A DNA stretch of 7,493 nt from DASUTW01 sp035513995 (GTDB lineage: Bacteria > Actinomycetota > UBA4738 > CALAEC01), in contig DATKBL010000082.1 in assembly GCA_035513995.1 (NCBI GenBank), positions 1 to 7,493 of the forward strand, in the 5' to 3' direction. Position 1 is the first letter of the stretch; every line of letters starts with the position of its first letter. Both the position numbers and the translations under genes were made by a program. The notes under the pieces were generated by a model. That model was not told the origin of the DNA, did not search any database, and was given only the letters and a program-made list of their open reading frames with translations. Positions 1-5,905 of this stretch are shown here, piece after piece.

Positions 1-77
1 GTCGGCGGGGGTGGGCGCGATCGGTGCCGCGGGGGACCCGGGACCGACACGCTCCGGAGCTGCGAAGCCTGACCCCG

Positions 78-101
78 CCTCGCCCCGCGTATGGGGCGAG
101 G
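78..101. terminator. Perfect 9-bp inverted repeat, possible terminator of an upstream gene
   Basis: CCTCGCCCC (78-86) is the exact reverse complement of GGGGCGAGG (93-101), separated by a 6-nt loop, GCGTAT. A hairpin this stable at a gene boundary could end transcription from a gene to the left of the window. One frame open from position 1 stops with TGA at 70-72, just before the stem, but its short peptide is not recognisable. There is no T-run after the stem, so classic intrinsic termination is unproven. The ATG at 91-93 begins in the loop and its G is the first base of the right arm, which argues against that codon being the methyltransferase start. Nothing else can be assigned in 1-77. 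Confidence 0.35.
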
Positions 102-120
102 GAACGGGTATCGTTTGCGG

Positions 121-867
121 GTGAAGCCCAGAGCCCTTCCGCATGACCGGCCCGATCCCCGCAGGGACAACGCCGGCGTCTACGAGGATCGCTGGAGCTC
201 GCGCCGCGTCGTGCAGCTCCGTCCCCACCTGTGGAGGCACCTCGAGCCGCGCCTCCGGGATGCCCGCGTGCTGGAGATCGGTTCGGGCCTGCGGCCGACC
301 GCACCCGCGCGCGGCTCCTTCTTCGTCGAGAGCTCCCCTCGCGCGCTCCGGGCGCTGGTCGACGCCGGCGGCCGAGGAGTGCGGACCGGGGGCTGGAAGC
401 TTCCCTTCCGGAACGGCGCGTTCGACGCCGTCTTCGCCCTGGAGCTGCTCGAGCACGTGGAGGAGGATGAGCGGCTCCTCTCCGAGATCGTCCGGGTGCT
501 GCGCCCGGGCGGGACGGCCCTGGTCTCGGTGCCCCTCCACATGTCGCTGTGGTCGGCGATCGACGACGCCTGCGCGCACGTTCGCCGGTACGAGCCGGAG
601 GAGCTCCTGGAGAAGATCCGCGGATCCGGTCTGAGCCCCGAGGGCTACACCACCCGTCCCGCGCAGGTCCGGCCCGCGCTGGCTCGGTTCGGGACGGGCT
701 TCATGTCTGCCTTCCCTCGCCTGTCGAACTGGTGGCTCCAGCATGTGGTCTTCCCGATCGCCTCGGCCTGGGCGCGGCGGTTCGGGAAGGTGCGGTGGGC
801 GGCTCCCGACCGGCCGACGCCCGAGGGGGCCGGGGGCATGACCGTGCTGGCCACGAAGGGGGGCTAG
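121..867 (+). CDS. Class I SAM-dependent methyltransferase (Methyltransf_11 type)
   Basis: The 248-residue product looks like a soluble cytoplasmic enzyme that transfers a methyl group from S-adenosylmethionine to an unknown small molecule. Motif I is VLEIGSG (residues 50-56), followed by an acidic residue ending strand beta-2 (FFVESS, E70). Then come LPFRNGAFDAVFALELLEHV (95-114), the usual motif covering the post-beta-3 loop and strand beta-4, and VLRPGGTALVSVP (126-138), the post-motif II strand. These identify the Rossmann fold; the substrate-binding C-terminal part (about 150-248) is not diagnostic. I prefer the GTG at 121, because the in-frame ATG at 91 sits in the hairpin 78-101 and would only add ten Arg/Gly-rich residues. 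Neither start has a good Shine-Dalgarno. The gene is followed by a strong hairpin and is probably independent of the B12 operon. The fold is secure; the substrate is unknown. Confidence 0.85.
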   Translation: MKPRALPHDRPDPRRDNAGVYEDRWSSRRVVQLRPHLWRHLEPRLRDARVLEIGSGLRPTAPARGSFFVESSPRALRALVDAGGRGVRTGGWKLPFRNGAFDAVFALELLEHVEEDERLLSEIVRVLRPGGTALVSVPLHMSLWSAIDDACAHVRRYEPEELLEKIRGSGLSPEGYTTRPAQVRPALARFGTGFMSAFPRLSNWWLQHVVFPIASAWARRFGKVRWAAPDRPTPEGAGGMTVLATKGG

Positions 868-873
868 AAAGAC

Positions 874-907
874 GGAACCGCGAGAGTCCGAAGACTCCCG
901 CGGTTCC
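874..907 (+). terminator. Long hairpin after the methyltransferase, probable terminator
   Basis: The arms 874-888 (GGAACCGCGAGAGTC) and 893-907 (GACTCCCGCGGTTCC) pair over 15 bp with a single A-C mismatch (A883 opposite C898), around a 4-nt CGAA loop. It starts 7 nt after the methyltransferase TAG. There is no U-tract after the stem (AGAGCGTTTG follows), so it resembles the T-less hairpins often seen behind high-GC actinobacterial genes. The near-perfect palindrome would work on either strand. An alternative role is mRNA 3'-end stabilisation. Confidence 0.6.
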
Positions 908-1009
908 AGAGCGTTTGTACACCGGCCGAGCCAGGCGACGCAAGGTTCACCCCTGCTTTTGGCACTCTTTCTTCGGGTTGAACGCGGCTTCACCGGGAAG
1001 AAGCAGGCC

Positions 1010-1210
1010 ATGACCTCCAAGATGACGGCGCTGGGCGACGCCTCGCTGACCGGGTTGCCCCGGAAGCTGGGTGACCCCATCGCGCGCAGGGTTGCCTCAC
1101 GGACCGGCCTGTCGGCGGAGCAGGTGCGAGCGATCCTCGGCTTCGCCCTGCTGGCCTTCTCGCTCTACTCCGTGGTGAAGCGCGCGCGCAGGGTGGCCCG
1201 GAAGGCCTGA
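1010..1210 (+). CDS. Small hypothetical protein with one predicted membrane segment
   Basis: This 66-residue protein is not recognised. Residues 1-35 are polar and mildly basic. LSAEQVRAILG (35-45) leads into a hydrophobic stretch at about 41-56, long enough for one short transmembrane helix. The tail KRARRVARKA (57-66) is strongly basic, so by the positive-inside rule the C-terminus would be cytoplasmic. The ATG at 1010 is preceded by purine-rich GGGAAGAAG (995-1003). An upstream in-frame ATG at 959 has no better site and would only prepend 17 unrelated residues; ATG 1022 is also possible. The frame has normal high-GC codon use and ends 12 nt before a candidate promoter. It lies between the methyltransferase hairpin and the B12 leader, so it is likely monocistronic. 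No function is proposed. Confidence 0.55.
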   Translation: MTSKMTALGDASLTGLPRKLGDPIARRVASRTGLSAEQVRAILGFALLAFSLYSVVKRARRVARKA

Positions 1211-1221
1211 GCCCGCTCGGC

Positions 1222-1251
1222 TTGTCTCCGCCGGGTCTCGTGCGCGAGAAT
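1222..1251 (+). promoter_or_regulatory. Candidate sigma-A-type promoter for the B12 operon
   Basis: TTGTCT (1222-1227; 4 of 6 to TTGACA) and GAGAAT (1246-1251; 4 of 6 to TATAAT) are separated by 18 nt. Transcription would start near 1258, just before the first riboswitch base pairs at about 1265, which is where the start must lie if the aptamer is to be transcribed whole. A short inverted repeat, TCTCG/CGAGA (1236-1240/1245-1249), overlaps the -10 side and could be incidental. Assigned by position and partial consensus only. Confidence 0.4.
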
Positions 1252-1260
1252 CGGGGGGAC

Positions 1261-1440
1261 GGTTCGAGGTGGCAACGGCGGGGACGGCTCCCCCGCCGGG
1301 GCTGAAAAGGGAAGCCGGTGAGAGTCCGGCACGGTCGCGCCACTGTGACCGGGGAGCGATCCCGAGGGATGCCACTGGGGCTCAGGCCCTGGGAAGGCTC
1401 GGGGAAGCGACGATCCGGAAGTCAGGAGACCTGCCTCGGA
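1261..1440 (+). promoter_or_regulatory. Cobalamin riboswitch aptamer
   Basis: This is a textbook B12-sensing RNA in the leader of the B12 uptake operon. Closing stem P1 is CGAGG (1265-1269) with CCTCG (1434-1438). An internal stem pairs GGCGGGG (1277-1283) with CCCCGCC (1291-1297). The conserved core CTGAAAAGGGAA (1302-1313) is followed by stem GCCGG/CCGGC (1314-1318/1326-1330). Next is stem CGGTC/GACCG (1332-1336/1347-1351) enclosing GCCACTG (1339-1345). A second GCCACTG (1371-1377) pairs context with GGGAAGG (1391-1397), and the hallmark B12 box AGTCAGGAGACCTGCC fills 1420-1435. Binding of adenosyl- or another cobalamin is expected to reduce expression of btuF and the genes coupled behind it. 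Which cobalamin form is preferred cannot be read from sequence. Confidence 0.96.
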
Positions 1441-1562
1441 AGGGAGTTCCGTCCCTCGCGATCCGGAGGCGGCTCGTTCGGCCCCCGGTGAGGGGGCCTG
1501 CTTCGTTCCAGGTCCCGAGGGGCGGCCGACGCGGCCGCGCTCGACGGCCGGGAAGGAGGCAG
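1438..1562 (+). promoter_or_regulatory. Riboswitch expression platform with Shine-Dalgarno sequestering helix
   Basis: The btuF ribosome binding site GGAAGGAGG (1551-1559) lies 4 nt before ATG 1564. The segment 1498-1509 (CTGCTTCGTTCC) can pair with 1551-1562 over 11 of 12 positions (one G-U, one G-G mismatch), burying the site. The enclosed loop carries a perfect GCGGCCG/CGGCCGC hairpin (1522-1528/1532-1538). The same pyrimidine segment can instead pair with a Shine-Dalgarno look-alike, GGAAGGGAG (1438-1446), directly after the B12 box. A small hairpin AGGGA/TCCCT (1441-1445/1452-1456) would lock that look-alike away. The pairings are read directly; their use as a translational switch is inference. 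Confidence 0.6.
1480..1498 (+). promoter_or_regulatory. Leader hairpin, candidate P13 kissing-loop stem or terminator
   Basis: GGCCCCC (1480-1486) pairs perfectly with GGGGGCC (1492-1498) around the loop GGTGA. Cobalamin riboswitches normally carry a hairpin after the B12 box whose loop contacts the aptamer, and this is the best-placed candidate, although its loop offers only a short match (CAC to GTG plus a wobble) to the CCACTG loop. It could also be an intrinsic terminator, but only the weak TGCTTCGTT follows. It abuts the sequestering helix and shares C1498 with it. Confidence 0.45.
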
Positions 1563-1563
1563 C

Positions 1564-2499
1564 ATGCTTCGCCGGACCGGCATGGTCCTCATCCTCTGCC
1601 TGGCGGTCGCGGCGTGCGGCGGCGAGGTCGATCCGCAGGCGGGGCCCTCGCCCTCACCCTCGCCGGAGGGCGGGTTCCCCGTCACGGTCGAGGCGGCGAA
1701 CGGGTCCGTGACCATCGAGGAGCGGCCCGAGCGGATCGTCTCGCTCTCGCCGACCGCCACTGAGATGCTGTTCGCGATCGGCGCCGGGGGCCAGGTCGTC
1801 GCGGTGGACGACCAGTCGAACTTCCCGCCCGAGGCGCCGGTCACCGATCTCTCGGGCTTCGAGCCGAACATCGAGGCGATCGCCGGCTACGAGCCCGACC
1901 TCGTCGTGATCGCGAACGACATCGGCGGTCTCGTGGACTCGCTGGAGGGCCTCGACATCCCCGTGGCGCTGCAGCCGGCCGCCGAGGACCTCGACGGCAC
2001 CTACGAGCAGATCCTGGCGCTGGGGGAGATGACGGGAGCGGTCTCCGGGGCCGAGGCGGTCGTCGGAGACATGCAGCGGGAGATCGACGAGCTCCTCGAG
2101 GAGGTGCCCGACTGGGTGCAGGCGCCCACCTACTACCACGAGCTCGATCCGACCTTCTTCACGGTGACCTCGGACACGTTCATCGGGCAGGTGTACGCGA
2201 TGGTGGGGCTCCAGAGCATCGCGGACGAGGCCGAGGGCGCCGGCAGCGGGTACCCGCAGCTGAGCTCCGAGTACATCGTCTCCGCGAACCCCGACTTCAT
2301 CTTCCTCGCCGACACGAAGTGCTGCGGCGAGTCGGCGGAGACGGTGGCCGGGCGTCCCGGGTGGGAGCGGATCGAGGCCGTCCGGAGGGGGAACGTCGTG
2401 GAGCTCGACGACGACATCGCCTCGCGGTGGGGCCCTCGGGTCGTGGACCTCCTGGAGGTCGTGGTCGGGTCCGTGACGCGGGCGGGGGCGGAGTCCTGA
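1564..2499 (+). CDS. btuF: Corrinoid ABC transporter substrate-binding lipoprotein BtuF
   Basis: The 311-residue protein is expected to capture cobalamin and cobinamide outside the membrane and deliver them to the BtuC permease. It begins with a lipoprotein signal peptide: basic MLRRTG, hydrophobic core 7-17, lipobox AVAAC with Cys18 as the lipidation site. A Ser/Pro-rich linker (about 26-35) follows. The mature part is a TroA/Peripla_BP_2 fold: RIVSLSPTATEMLFAIGAGG (57-76) is the family hallmark, then IEAIAGYEPDLVVI (103-116) and a C-terminal lobe ending with the PGW region near 265-267 and RWGPRVVDLLEVV (288-300). An adjacent cysteine pair (C253, C254) sits in LADTKCCGES. The ATG has an excellent GGAAGGAGG site 4 nt upstream and follows the cobalamin riboswitch, which fixes the substrate class better than sequence alone, since heme and siderophore binding proteins share the fold. 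The stop overlaps the btuC start (TGATG). Confidence 0.93.
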   Translation: MLRRTGMVLILCLAVAACGGEVDPQAGPSPSPSPEGGFPVTVEAANGSVTIEERPERIVSLSPTATEMLFAIGAGGQVVAVDDQSNFPPEAPVTDLSGFEPNIEAIAGYEPDLVVIANDIGGLVDSLEGLDIPVALQPAAEDLDGTYEQILALGEMTGAVSGAEAVVGDMQREIDELLEEVPDWVQAPTYYHELDPTFFTVTSDTFIGQVYAMVGLQSIADEAEGAGSGYPQLSSEYIVSANPDFIFLADTKCCGESAETVAGRPGWERIEAVRRGNVVELDDDIASRWGPRVVDLLEVVVGSVTRAGAES

Positions 2500-3563
2500 T
2501 GGCGGCGACGGTCGAGGAGGCGCGGCTGCCCTTCAGGCCGACGCGGCTGCGCCCTCGGCTCCTCGTGGTCGCGCTGGGGACGCTCGCCGCGGCGGCCCTG
2601 GCGGGAGTGCTCGTGGGGCCGGTCGGGCTGTCGCCGGCGGGGGTCCTGCGCGAGCTGGTCGACCGACTTCCTCTCGTCGCGGTGGAGTCGGGGCTGGGGG
2701 AGACCGAGAAGGCGATCCTCTGGCAGATCCGGATCCCACGCGTGGTCGTGGGAGGGATGGTCGGGGCGGCCCTGGCGATGGCCGGCGCGGCGTACCAGGG
2801 CGTGTTCAGGAACCCGCTGGCGGATCCGTACCTGCTGGGGGCCGCCGCCGGGGCGGGCCTCGGGGCTACGCTCGCCGTCGTCTACCTGCCGTCGTCGGAG
2901 GGCCCCGTCGGCCCGCTCCCGGCGGCGGCCTTCATCGGGGCGCTCGTGGGCGTGGGCGCCGCGTACGCGCTGGGACGCTCGGTGGGGCGCTCCCGGACGA
3001 GCGGGACCCTGATCCTCGCGGGCGTGGCCGTGGCCTCGTTCCTCACGGCCGTCCAGACGTACTTCCAGCAGCGCGAGGACGACACCCTGCGTCAGGTGTT
3101 CGCGTGGATCCTGGGGACCCTGGGCACCGTGAGCTGGCGCGAGGTCGCCCTGGTCGCTCCCTACCTGCTCGTCGGCGGGGTGGTCCTCGTGCTCCATCGC
3201 CGGCTGCTCGACGTCCTCAGCCTCGGAGACGAGGAGGCCGAGAGCCTGGGCGTCCGCGCGGGCCGAGTCCGCCTGGTCGTGGTGATCGCGGCGAGCCTCG
3301 CCACCGCGGCTGCCGTCGCGGTCAGCGGCCTCATCGGCTTCGTGGGAATCATCGTTCCCCACGCGGTGCGTCTGGCGTTCGGCGGCTCGTACCGGCTGGT
3401 GCTCCCGCTGTCGATCGCGTTCGGCGCCGCGTTCCTCATTGTCACGGACCTGGCGGCCCGCACGATCCTGTCCCCCGCCGAGATCCCCATCGGCGTCGTG
3501 ACCGCGTTCTTCGGCGCGCCGTTCTTCCTGCTGGTCCTCCGGCGCTCGAGGGGGATGGCGTGA
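2499..3563 (+). CDS. btuC: Corrinoid ABC transporter permease BtuC (FecCD family)
   Basis: The 354-residue integral membrane protein should form a homodimeric channel carrying corrinoids into the cytoplasm with BtuF and BtuD. Length and the many hydrophobic segments (first at about 21-40) fit the roughly ten-helix FecCD fold. Diagnostic blocks are RIPRVVVGGMVGAALAMAGA (78-97), QGVFRNPLADPYLLG (100-114), WILGTLGTVSW (203-213) and LGVRAGRVR (250-258). GFVGIIVPHAVR (280-291) contributes to the ATPase-coupling region. AEIPIGVVTAFFGAPFFLLV (327-346) is the conserved C-terminal stretch. I chose ATG 2499, which overlaps the btuF stop by one base and has GGAG 5 nt upstream. The frame is open further upstream, but that part is inside btuF and unrelated to the family. 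FecCD permeases for iron chelates look alike; the riboswitch and cob neighbours support corrinoid transport. Confidence 0.93.
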   Translation: MAATVEEARLPFRPTRLRPRLLVVALGTLAAAALAGVLVGPVGLSPAGVLRELVDRLPLVAVESGLGETEKAILWQIRIPRVVVGGMVGAALAMAGAAYQGVFRNPLADPYLLGAAAGAGLGATLAVVYLPSSEGPVGPLPAAAFIGALVGVGAAYALGRSVGRSRTSGTLILAGVAVASFLTAVQTYFQQREDDTLRQVFAWILGTLGTVSWREVALVAPYLLVGGVVLVLHRRLLDVLSLGDEEAESLGVRAGRVRLVVVIAASLATAAAVAVSGLIGFVGIIVPHAVRLAFGGSYRLVLPLSIAFGAAFLIVTDLAARTILSPAEIPIGVVTAFFGAPFFLLVLRRSRGMA

Positions 3564-4375
3564 TCGGGATCGGGCTCCGAGGGGTGACGGCCGCCTACGA
3601 CGGGACGCCCGCGCTGCGGGGGGTCGACCTGGCGATCGCCGCGGGGTCGTGGACCGGGCTGATCGGTCCGAACGGGGCAGGGAAGACCACGCTGCTGCGC
3701 GCGGTGGCCGGGCTGGTGCCTCACGGAGGAGCGATCCTCCTCGGGGGCGAGCCGGTGGCGGCGATGTCCCGGCGTGCGGTGGCCCGCCTCGTGGCGTACG
3801 TGCCCCAGCGCCCCGTCGTGCCCGAGGCGATGTCGGTGATCGATTACGTGCTGACCGGCCGCACGCCGTACATCTCCTACCTGGGGAGCGAGGGCACCGG
3901 CGACCTCGACGTGGCGGCTCGGGTGCTGCTCCGCCTCGAGCTCGAGGACCTCGCCGAGCGTCCGCTCGGCACGCTTTCCGGCGGCGAGCTGCAGCGGGCG
4001 ATCATCGGGCGGGCGCTGGCCCAGCAGGCCCCCGTCCTCCTGCTCGACGAGCCCACGAGCGCCCTCGACGTCGGGCATCAGCAGCACGCGCTCGAGCTGA
4101 TCGACGCCCTGCGGCGCGAGGAGGGGCTGACCGTCGTGGGCGCGATGCACGACCTGACGCTGGCGGGACAGTTCGCCGAGCGCCTGCTCCTCCTGGATCG
4201 GGGAGTGCTCGCGGCGCAGGGCTCGGTCCGCGAGGTGCTCACCGAGTCCACGATCCGGACCCACTACGGAGCGCGGGTTCGGATCCTGGAGGACGATCGG
4301 GGGGGCGTCGTGGTGATCCCGACCCGGGACGCCTCGGTCGTCGCGCCGGCGGCGGAGCGGGAGGAGCCGGCGTGA
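3560..4375 (+). CDS. btuD: Corrinoid ABC transporter ATP-binding protein BtuD
   Basis: The 271-residue cytoplasmic ATPase powers BtuCDF import. All ABC motifs are intact: Walker A GPNGAGKTT (36-44, K42), Q-loop Gln83 in AYVPQ, signature LSGGE (139-143), Walker B LLLLDEP with D163 and catalytic E164, D-loop SALD (167-170) and switch His197 in GAMHDL. The arrangement matches the FepC/BtuD/HmuV class of iron-siderophore/B12 ATPases. A C-terminal extension of about 30 residues after the fold is acidic then Ala-rich, with no motif. The start is GTG 3560, overlapping the btuC stop in a 4-nt GTGA; upstream in-frame sequence belongs to the btuC region in another frame and does not resemble the family. 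A weak purine-rich GAGGGGGA (3548-3555) precedes it, consistent with translational coupling. Confidence 0.93.
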   Translation: MIGIGLRGVTAAYDGTPALRGVDLAIAAGSWTGLIGPNGAGKTTLLRAVAGLVPHGGAILLGGEPVAAMSRRAVARLVAYVPQRPVVPEAMSVIDYVLTGRTPYISYLGSEGTGDLDVAARVLLRLELEDLAERPLGTLSGGELQRAIIGRALAQQAPVLLLDEPTSALDVGHQQHALELIDALRREEGLTVVGAMHDLTLAGQFAERLLLLDRGVLAAQGSVREVLTESTIRTHYGARVRILEDDRGGVVVIPTRDASVVAPAAEREEPA

Positions 4376-4920
4376 GCGGAGGGCTGACCCTGCTGATCGG
4401 GGGCGCCCGCGCGGGAAAATCCGACGTCGCGATCTCGCTCGCCTCGAGGGCGGGCGCGGCCGTGGCGTTCGTGGCGACGGCGAGGCCGAGCGACGAGGAG
4501 ATGGCCGAGAGGATCCGCCGACACCGGGCGGACCGCCCCTCCGGATGGTCCACGATCGAGGAGCCGCTGGACCTCGAGGACGCGCTCGAGCGGGCGGGGG
4601 ATCGGGCGACGACGATCGTGGACTGCCTGACGCTGTGGGTCTCGAACCTCCTCGAGGATGGGTGCGACGACGACGAGGTGGTGGCGAGGGCGGAGCGGGC
4701 GGCGGAGCGGGCTCGGGACCGAGCGGGCGCCACGATCGCGGTGACGAACGAGGTGGGCGCGGGCATCGTGCCGATGCATCCGCTGGCGCGCCGATATCGC
4801 GATCTCCTGGGGCGGGTCAACGCGATCTGGTCGGCGCGCGCCTCGAGGGCTGTGCTCGTCGTGGCCGGGCGGGTCGTGCCGCTCGCGGACCCCTCGACCC
4901 TCGAGGCCGGCGGTGGGTGA
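4372..4920 (+). CDS. cobU: Adenosylcobinamide kinase / adenosylcobinamide-phosphate guanylyltransferase CobU
   Basis: This bifunctional enzyme (also called CobP) phosphorylates adenosylcobinamide and then attaches GMP, giving AdoCbi-GDP for CobS. The 182-residue length is normal for the family. The P-loop is GGARAGKS (10-17), beginning right at the N-terminus as usual. His51 in RIRRHRADRPSGW aligns with the histidine that carries the guanylyl intermediate in Salmonella CobU (His46). VDCLTLWVSNLL (83-94), VTNEVGAGIVP (124-134) and RRYRDLLGRVN (140-150) are the other family blocks. The usual Gln after VN is Ala151 here. GTG 4372 overlaps the btuD stop by 4 nt and has a strong GGGAGGAG site (4359-4366) 5 nt upstream, so this first biosynthetic gene may also load ribosomes on its own. 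It is directly downstream of the importer genes, which fits finishing of imported cobinamide. Confidence 0.95.
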   Translation: MSGGLTLLIGGARAGKSDVAISLASRAGAAVAFVATARPSDEEMAERIRRHRADRPSGWSTIEEPLDLEDALERAGDRATTIVDCLTLWVSNLLEDGCDDDEVVARAERAAERARDRAGATIAVTNEVGAGIVPMHPLARRYRDLLGRVNAIWSARASRAVLVVAGRVVPLADPSTLEAGGG

Positions 4921-5905
4921 GGTCGGGGAGCTGGGGCGGCTCCTGGAGAGCCTGCCGCCTCCCGACGAGGCCGCGCGAGAGGCGGTGGAGGCGCGAGCGG
5001 GCAGGGCGCTCCGGCCGATGGGGGCGCTCGCCAGGCTCGACGAGGTGGCGGTGTGGCTGGCCGGGTGGCGAGGGGCGCCTCCTCGAGTGTCCTCGCCCGC
5101 GTGCGTCGTGTTCGTCGCGGACCACGGCGTGGCCGTCGAGGGGGTGAGCGCCTATCCGGCCGAGGTGACCGCCTCGATGCTCGAGGCGCTCCGCGCGGGC
5201 GCGGCCACTGCGCCGGTCCTGGCGGCCGAGGTCGGCGCGGCCTTCGCTGTCGTGGACGTCGGCGTGGGCCGCCCGACCGGGAACCTTCGCGTCGAGCCGG
5301 CGCTCGACGCGGAGCGGTTCGCCGCCTCGGTCGCGGCCGGGAGGCGGGCGGTCGCGGAGACGGGATGCGACCTGCTGGTGCTGGGGGAGATGGGCATCGG
5401 GAACACGACCGCCGCGGCCGCGGTGGCCGCGACCCTGTTCGGGGGGCCGGTCGAGCAGTGGACCGGGCGGGGGACCGGCGTCGACGAGAGGACGTACGCG
5501 CGGAAGCTGGAGGTGGTGGAGGGGGCGCGGCGGCGCGTCGGAGACGACGCGCCGCCCCGCGAGGTCCTCCGTGAGGTGGGCGGGGCCGAGCTGGCCGCGA
5601 TCGCGGGTGGGCTGGTGGAGGCGAGGCTTCGGTCGGTGCCGGTGATCCTGGACGGGTTCGTCGCGACGGCCGCGGCCGCGGCGCTCGAGGCGTGGGCGCC
5701 CGGAGCGCTGGCCCATTGCCTCGCGGGCCACCGCTCCTCGGAGCCCGGCCACGCCCTCCTGCTCGAGAAGCTGGGGATGCGCCCCCTCCTCGATCTCGAC
5801 CTTCGGCTCGGGGAGGGGAGCGGCGCGCTGTTGGCCGTGCCTCTGGTGCGCGCCGCTGCCGCGGCGGTCACGCGAGTGGCCACCTTCGAGGAGTGGGGCG
5901 TGTGA
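4913..5905 (+). CDS. cobT: Nicotinate-nucleotide:dimethylbenzimidazole phosphoribosyltransferase CobT
   Basis: The 330-residue enzyme moves phosphoribose from nicotinate mononucleotide to 5,6-dimethylbenzimidazole (or a related base), producing alpha-ribazole 5'-phosphate, the lower-ligand half of B12. Family signatures in order are FVADHGVAVEGVSAYP (67-82), LGEMGIGNTTAAAAVA (157-172), GRGTGVDE (185-192), LDGFVATAAA (246-255), CLAGHRSSEPGH (269-280) and LRLGEGSGALLAVPLVRAA (297-315). Glu301 corresponds to the catalytic glutamate (Glu317 in Salmonella CobT). The likely start is GTG 4913, giving an 8-nt overlap with cobU, the only junction of the biosynthetic block that is not the 4-nt type. 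No strong Shine-Dalgarno precedes it. The N-terminus is a few residues shorter than many family members but covers the fold. No bluB is nearby, so the base must be made elsewhere or imported. Confidence 0.95.
   Translation: MGEVGELGRLLESLPPPDEAAREAVEARAGRALRPMGALARLDEVAVWLAGWRGAPPRVSSPACVVFVADHGVAVEGVSAYPAEVTASMLEALRAGAATAPVLAAEVGAAFAVVDVGVGRPTGNLRVEPALDAERFAASVAAGRRAVAETGCDLLVLGEMGIGNTTAAAAVAATLFGGPVEQWTGRGTGVDERTYARKLEVVEGARRRVGDDAPPREVLREVGGAELAAIAGGLVEARLRSVPVILDGFVATAAAAALEAWAPGALAHCLAGHRSSEPGHALLLEKLGMRPLLDLDLRLGEGSGALLAVPLVRAAAAAVTRVATFEEWGV

Noticed and set aside
942..985. GTTCA...TGAAC partial inverted match and a less GC-rich patch as a promoter for the small gene
   Set aside because: Arms are only 5 nt with a 31-nt gap and no convincing -35/-10 pair with proper spacing could be found.
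1236..1249. TCTCG/CGAGA inverted repeat as an operator or as terminator of the small gene
   Set aside because: Only 5 bp, no T-run, and likely by chance in this composition; overlaps the candidate -10.
1269..1763. Plus-strand open frame spanning the riboswitch
   Set aside because: Its translation is the conserved cobalamin aptamer RNA read as protein, then btuF out of frame.
2133..3362. Long open frame on the minus strand opposite btuF/btuC (409 codons)
   Set aside because: Composition is Arg/Asp/His/Gln-rich and low complexity, typical of the antisense of a high-GC gene; btuC on the other strand has clear FecCD motifs throughout.
3161..4264. 367-codon minus-strand open frame opposite btuC/btuD
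   Set aside because: Covers the ABC ATPase gene whose motifs are all intact on the plus strand; no domain seen.
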